Shown piece by piece: positions 60,441 through 64,000 of a stretch of DNA of 64,000 bases. This DNA is from a bacterium (GTDB lineage Bacteria; Desulfobacterota; Binatia; DP-6), in contig JAHCID010000009.1 in NCBI GenBank assembly GCA_026129405.1, positions 167,795 to 231,794 of the forward strand, given 5' to 3'. The notes below the pieces were generated by a model. It was not told the DNA's origin. It saw only the letters and a program-made list of their open reading frames with translations, and did not search any database. Numbering within the stretch: position 1 is the stretch's first letter; each line of letters opens with the position of its first letter. Made by a program: the position numbers and the translations under genes.

Positions 60441-61401
60441 ACGCCTGCGCGCGGCGCTGCTCGCGCTGCCGCTCACGGTCGACTCCGCGACGGCGGCGTT
60501 CGCGGCCGTCGCGGTGCCGTCGTACGGCGACGCGCGGCCGAGCACGATCGTCACGCTCGCCGGCGACGGCGCCGCCGGCCGCGGGGAGCACGTCGGCTGG
60601 ACGACCGCCGCACACGCCGCCTTCGCCGAGGACGGCGTGCGGGCGGCGCCGCACGGCCGCTGGGCGGTCGGGGCGTGGGCCCGCGTCCTGCGCGAGCGGG
60701 TCGCCGACCCGTACGACCGCGCCGCGCTCGAAGCGGCGGCCATCGATCTCGCCCTCCACCAGAACGCCACGAGCCTGCGCGCCCTGGCCGGGTGCGACGC
60801 CGCCTCGGTGCGCTACGTCGTCTCCTTCGCACGCACGCCCGATCCCGCCGCCGCCGCACGCCGCGAGGGCGACGTCGAGCTCAAGGTCGACGCCGATCCC
60901 GCCTGGGACACGGCGACGTTCGCCGCCCTCGCCGCCGCGGGGCGGGTCGCGATCCTCGACTGGAAGGACACCGGCACCGCCGCCGACCACGTCCGCGCAC
61001 ACGCCGCGCTGCCGGGCGTCCTCGTCGAAGACCCGGCCTGGACCGCGGCACCGTGGCCCGCCACGCTCGCCGCGCGCGTGGTCGCCGACGGCCCGCTGCG
61101 CACCGCAGCCGACCTGGACGCCCTGCCGCTGCGCCCGGCGGCGGTCAACGTGAAGCCCGGCCGCATGGGCGGCTGGCTCGCGGCGCTGGAGCTGGCCGGA
61201 CGCTGCGCCGCGGCCGGCATCCCGGTGTACGTCGGCGGCATGTTCGAGGTCGGCGTCGGCCGCGACCAGCTGCGCGCGCTCGCCGCGGTGCTGGCGCCCG
61301 ACGGCCCGAACGACGTCGCGCCCATCCCGCGCCCGGGCGACGTCCCCGAGCGCCCCACTCGCCTGCCCCTGCCGCCGCCGGGACGCGGCCTCGCCGGATG
61401 A
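60424..61401 (+). CDS. Enolase-superfamily protein (OSBS/mandelate-racemase-like)
   Basis: A 325-residue protein with the enolase-superfamily layout: a capping domain (about 1-100), then a barrel with the likely base LKVDADP, metal ligands in AILDWKD (Asp), VLVEDPAW (Glu) and VVADG (Asp), and the second Lys in AVNVKPGRMGGWLAALELAG. The superfamily does dehydration, racemisation or cycloisomerisation of carboxylic acids. The GTG start lies inside the last codons of the EgtD-EgtB gene, so the two are translationally coupled. No role for an enolase-fold enzyme in ergothioneine metabolism is known to me. O-succinylbenzoate synthase is an alternative but no menaquinone genes are here. Confidence 0.78.
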   Translation: MPSTPERLRAALLALPLTVDSATAAFAAVAVPSYGDARPSTIVTLAGDGAAGRGEHVGWTTAAHAAFAEDGVRAAPHGRWAVGAWARVLRERVADPYDRAALEAAAIDLALHQNATSLRALAGCDAASVRYVVSFARTPDPAAAARREGDVELKVDADPAWDTATFAALAAAGRVAILDWKDTGTAADHVRAHAALPGVLVEDPAWTAAPWPATLAARVVADGPLRTAADLDALPLRPAAVNVKPGRMGGWLAALELAGRCAAAGIPVYVGGMFEVGVGRDQLRALAAVLAPDGPNDVAPIPRPGDVPERPTRLPLPPPGRGLAG

Positions 61402-61432
61402 CCGGCGCGCGGGCGCGCGGGCGCGCCGTCGC

Positions 61433-62176
61433 ATGAGCGCGTTCGTCGCCTTCGAGCGCGCCGGCGTCCGCCTGCCGAGCGGCACGGTGATCCTCGACGA
61501 CGTCACGCTCGAGGTCGCCGAGGGCGAGACGCTCGCGCTCCTCGGCCGCAGCGGCTCGGGGAAGACGACGGGGCTACGCCTCGTGAACGCGCTCCTCCTG
61601 CCGACGTCCGGCACCGTGCGTGTGGGCGGACGCGCGACGACCGAGTGGGACCCGATCCGCCTGCGGCGGCGCACGGGCTACGTCATCCAGGACGTCGGCC
61701 TGCTGCCGCACCTCGACGTGGCCGCGAACGTCGGCCTCGTCCCCGAGCTCGAGGGCTGGGATCGCGCCCGCCGCGCGGCGCGCGTGACGGAGCTCCTGGC
61801 CCTGGTCGGCCTGCCGGCCGCCGAGTACGCGCACCGGCGCCCGCACGAGCTGTCCGGCGGCCAGCGCCAGCGGGTCGGCGTCGCGCGCGCGCTCGCCGCC
61901 GACCCGCCGCTGCTCCTGCTCGACGAGCCCTTCGGCGCGCTCGATCCGGTCACGCGCTGGGAGCTGCAGACGGCGTTCCGCGCCCTCCAGCGACGGCTCG
62001 GCAAGACGGCCGTCTTCGTGACCCACGACCTGCGCGAGGCCGCGCGCGTCGCCGATCGCGTCGCCCTCCTCGCCGGCGGCCGCGTGGTCGCGAGCGGCAC
62101 GCTCGACGCGCTGCGGGCGCACGACCATCCCGAGGTGCGCGCCTTCCTCGCGGCCGGCGCCGACGCCGTCGCCTGA
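61433..62176 (+). CDS. ABC transporter ATPase, quaternary-amine (OpuCA/EgtV) type
   Basis: A 247-residue ATP-binding subunit. Walker A GRSGSGKTT, Q-loop YVIQDVGLLPHLDVAANVGL, signature ELSGGQRQRVGVARALA, Walker B LLLLDEPFGALDPV and H-loop VFVTHDLREA. The Q-loop stretch and the DPV-x-R after Walker B match the glycine betaine/choline ATPases OpuCA/OpuBA, the family that includes the ergothioneine importer ATPase EgtV. It lacks the C-terminal CBS domains of OpuCA. No permease or binding protein is beside it, because the next gene is convergent. It lies 31 bases after the enolase-like gene. Confidence 0.84.
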   Translation: MSAFVAFERAGVRLPSGTVILDDVTLEVAEGETLALLGRSGSGKTTGLRLVNALLLPTSGTVRVGGRATTEWDPIRLRRRTGYVIQDVGLLPHLDVAANVGLVPELEGWDRARRAARVTELLALVGLPAAEYAHRRPHELSGGQRQRVGVARALAADPPLLLLDEPFGALDPVTRWELQTAFRALQRRLGKTAVFVTHDLREAARVADRVALLAGGRVVASGTLDALRAHDHPEVRAFLAAGADAVA

Positions 62177-62177
62177 C

Positions 62178-64000
62178 TCAGCGCCGCTCGAGCTCGAGCC
62201 GGCGCGGCGCCGCACCGACGCGGAAGCGGCCCGCGCCGACCGACACCGACTCGACGACCGGCAGCGTCACCTCGGCGACACCGTCCTCGGTCACCACGAT
62301 CGGCTCCGGGTCCGCCGTGTTGTCGGGCCAGATGCCGAACGCCTCGCCGGGATCGCCGATGCGGCCGTCGCCGTCGCGGTCGGTGCCCGCGGCGAGCAGA
62401 TACGTCCCCGCGAGCACGGGGCCGCCGAAGTCGATCGCGTAGCCGCCCGCCGCGGTCGCGACGGTCTGATAGCGCGTCTCGCGCGACACCGGGTCGACGA
62501 GCAGCACGAACGTGCGTCCGACGTCGCCGCCGTCGCCCGTCGACGCCACCTGGAGGACGATCGGCACCGTGACGCTGCCGGCGTCGCTCGCGATCGTGAC
62601 GCCGGCGCGCTGCACGGTGCCGGGCGGCAGCCCCGCACGCTCCGCGTGTAGCGTCACGGTCCCCGGCGGCGCGAAGGGCAGCGGGCTCGAGGTGAAGGCG
62701 GTGAGCCAGCCCGCGCCGGCGCTCACCGTCACGTCGGTGACGGTGAGCGGACCCGCGCCGTCGTTGCGCAGCCGGAGCTCGAGGTCGGCGAGGTCCGCGC
62801 CGAAGCTGAGCGACGTCGGGGTGACGGCGAGGGCCGGCGTCGTCGGCCCGCCGGTCGCGCCGGCGCGGGCGACGGCCCTGCGCGCGTCGATGAGACCGTG
62901 CCCCGACCAACCGTCGTCGCCGAGGTCCTCGCTGAGCGCGCCGGCGGCGAGCCAGGCGTCGAGCCGATCGGGTCCGAAGCGCACGCCGTTGGCGGCGAGA
63001 TGCGCGGCCTGCATGAGCGCGACCACGCCGCTCACGTGCGGCGCCGCCATCGAAGTGCCCTGGTAGAAGGGATAGTTGAAGGTGAGCGTCGAGCCCGTGT
63101 CGTCGCCGCCGAGCGAGAGCACGCCGTCGGCGTAGCCGTCGCCGTTGCGGTCGACGGTGACGTCGCCGCCGGGCGCGGCGACGTCGACGACGGCGCCGAA
63201 GTTCGAGTAGTACGCCCGCGCCCGGCGCAGGTCGGCGGCGCTCACCGTGACGACCTCGGGGAAGCCGGCGGGCGAGTAGCCGGCCGCGTCGCTCGCGTCG
63301 TTGCCCGCGGCGGCGACGACGACGCTGCCCGCCGCGCGGGCCGCCTGGATCGCCGTGCGCAGCTCCGCCGAGTAGCCCACGCCGCCGAGGCTCAGGTTGA
63401 TGACGTCGGCCCGCTGTACGGGCGTCGTCCAGGCGTCGGAGGCGAGCCCGGCCGCCCAACGGATGCCCTGGGCGATGTCGTACGTCGTGCCGCCGTCGAC
63501 GCCGAGCACGCGCACCGGCAGCAGCCGCGCCTGCCAGTCGACGCCGGCGACGCCGGTGCCGTCGTCGCTCGCCGCGCCGATCGTGCCCGCCACGTGCGAG
63601 CCGTGGAACGACGAGGCGCTGCCGCGCCGGCCGTCGCCGGCGTCGAACGGGTTCGCATCGATGCCGTCGCCGTCGCGGGCGCTCGCCGCGCTGGCGATGA
63701 AGTCGAACCCGGGCAGAACGCGCGCCGGGTCGAGGTCCGGGTGCCCGATGCCCCGCCCCGGGTCGAGGAGGATGCCGGTGTCGACGACCGCCACGACGAC
63801 GTCGGGCGATCCGGTCACCACGTCCCATGCCGCCTCGAGCCCGATCATCGGATAGTGCCACTGGTAGGCGTAGTAGGGATCGGACGGCACGCGCTGCGGG
63901 CGCAGCACGAGGTTCGGCTCGGCGAGCGCGACGTCGGGCCGGGCGCGCAGCGTATCCACCGCGGCGAGCGTGCGGGCGCGCGCCCACGCGGCGTCGCCCA
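62178..64000 (-). CDS. Subtilisin-like serine protease (S8), 5' end outside window
   Basis: A partial gene; about 607 residues of the C-terminal part are in the window and the frame is open to the right edge. An I9-like prodomain end (VDTLRARPDVALAEPN) leads to the S8 domain: VVVAVVDTGILLD (Asp), SSFHGSHVAGTIG (His), VVAAAGND, and GTSMAAPHVSGVVALM (Ser). After it come an Ig-like region (LSFGADLADLELRLRNDGAG), a carboxypeptidase-regulatory-like stretch and an EF-hand-like calcium loop DRDGDGRIGD. It is distinct from the subtilase at 50692-53976. The stop is 1 base from the convergent ATPase stop. The signal peptide lies outside. Confidence 0.88.
   Translation of the reverse strand, partial: GDAAWARARTLAAVDTLRARPDVALAEPNLVLRPQRVPSDPYYAYQWHYPMIGLEAAWDVVTGSPDVVVAVVDTGILLDPGRGIGHPDLDPARVLPGFDFIASAASARDGDGIDANPFDAGDGRRGSASSFHGSHVAGTIGAASDDGTGVAGVDWQARLLPVRVLGVDGGTTYDIAQGIRWAAGLASDAWTTPVQRADVINLSLGGVGYSAELRTAIQAARAAGSVVVAAAGNDASDAAGYSPAGFPEVVTVSAADLRRARAYYSNFGAVVDVAAPGGDVTVDRNGDGYADGVLSLGGDDTGSTLTFNYPFYQGTSMAAPHVSGVVALMQAAHLAANGVRFGPDRLDAWLAAGALSEDLGDDGWSGHGLIDARRAVARAGATGGPTTPALAVTPTSLSFGADLADLELRLRNDGAGPLTVTDVTVSAGAGWLTAFTSSPLPFAPPGTVTLHAERAGLPPGTVQRAGVTIASDAGSVTVPIVLQVASTGDGGDVGRTFVLLVDPVSRETRYQTVATAAGGYAIDFGGPVLAGTYLLAAGTDRDGDGRIGDPGEAFGIWPDNTADPEPIVVTEDGVAEVTLPVVESVSVGAGRFRVGAAPRRLELERR

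Overview
The window is a very GC-rich (about 70%), densely packed piece of a Gram-negative chromosome. A TonB-dependent receptor, a periplasm-directed M23 peptidase, a predicted outer-membrane barrel and a MurNAc-recycling pair (amgK-murU) point to an outer membrane. Complex I genes, a B12-dependent ribonucleotide reductase, an APS-type CysH, ThyX and ergothioneine genes suggest an aerobic or microaerobic free-living bacterium. Gene content would suit an uncultured deltaproteobacterial or Binatota-like lineage, but that placement is inference only. No rRNA, tRNA, CRISPR array, insertion sequence or prophage was recognised. The region reads as ordinary chromosome.

Layout. 1-3170: a PhoD-type phosphatase (cut by the window edge) and a BtuB-like receptor behind a cobalamin riboswitch. 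3287-7302: a MaoC hydratase, an outer-membrane barrel, a nucleotidyltransferase-like protein, a LemA lipoprotein and PanE. 7370-16782 (minus): a complex I operon nuoA-C-D-E-H-J-K-L-M-N that lacks nuoB, nuoF, nuoG and nuoI. 16897-21866: amgK-murU, a patatin-like lipase behind a sigma-54 promoter, cysH and an alpha/beta hydrolase. 22038-26631: a 26-residue lysine-rich peptide with a very strong promoter, FtsB, an H-protein-like protein without the lipoyl lysine, NrdJ with NrdR boxes and a DUF721 protein. 26683-38626: a Nudix hydrolase, an M23 peptidase, an MBL hydrolase, a giant NAD-glutamate dehydrogenase, an RNA methyltransferase and a Rieske protein. 38644-48529 (minus): alr-purH-purD-tsaC/sua5-DUF1015-thyX-DUF309-moxR, then DUF5658 and a CoxE-like VWA protein. 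48554-54842: thiS-thiG, an enoyl-CoA hydratase, a large subtilase and thiE. 54926-64000: a Glf-like flavoprotein, an O-methyltransferase, a HIT - EgtD/EgtB fusion - enolase-like - OpuCA/EgtV-like ATPase operon, and a second subtilase cut by the window edge.

How the genes work together. B12 acquisition (riboswitch-controlled receptor) fits the B12-dependent NrdJ. Start and stop codons overlap (ATGA, GTGA or TGATG) at most junctions, so translational coupling is the rule. Many promoters look like TTGnnn-N17-TAnnnn, and for several genes (cysH, amgK, ftsB, thiE, thiS) the -10 element ends only about 6-9 bases before the start codon. This suggests leaderless or nearly leaderless messages. Stand-alone genes with a leader (lysine-rich peptide, nrdJ, HIT) carry clear Shine-Dalgarno sites.

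The most unusual observations are the complex I operon stripped of its [4Fe-4S] subunits, the Egt1-like EgtD-EgtB fusion with two overlapping or adjacent uncharacterised partners, the non-lipoylatable H-protein, and the tiny lysine-rich gene. Several genes (GNAT, RlmD-like, TsaC/Sua5, CoxE-like, perhaps M23) show reading-frame breaks in extremely GC-rich stretches. These may be sequence errors rather than biology.
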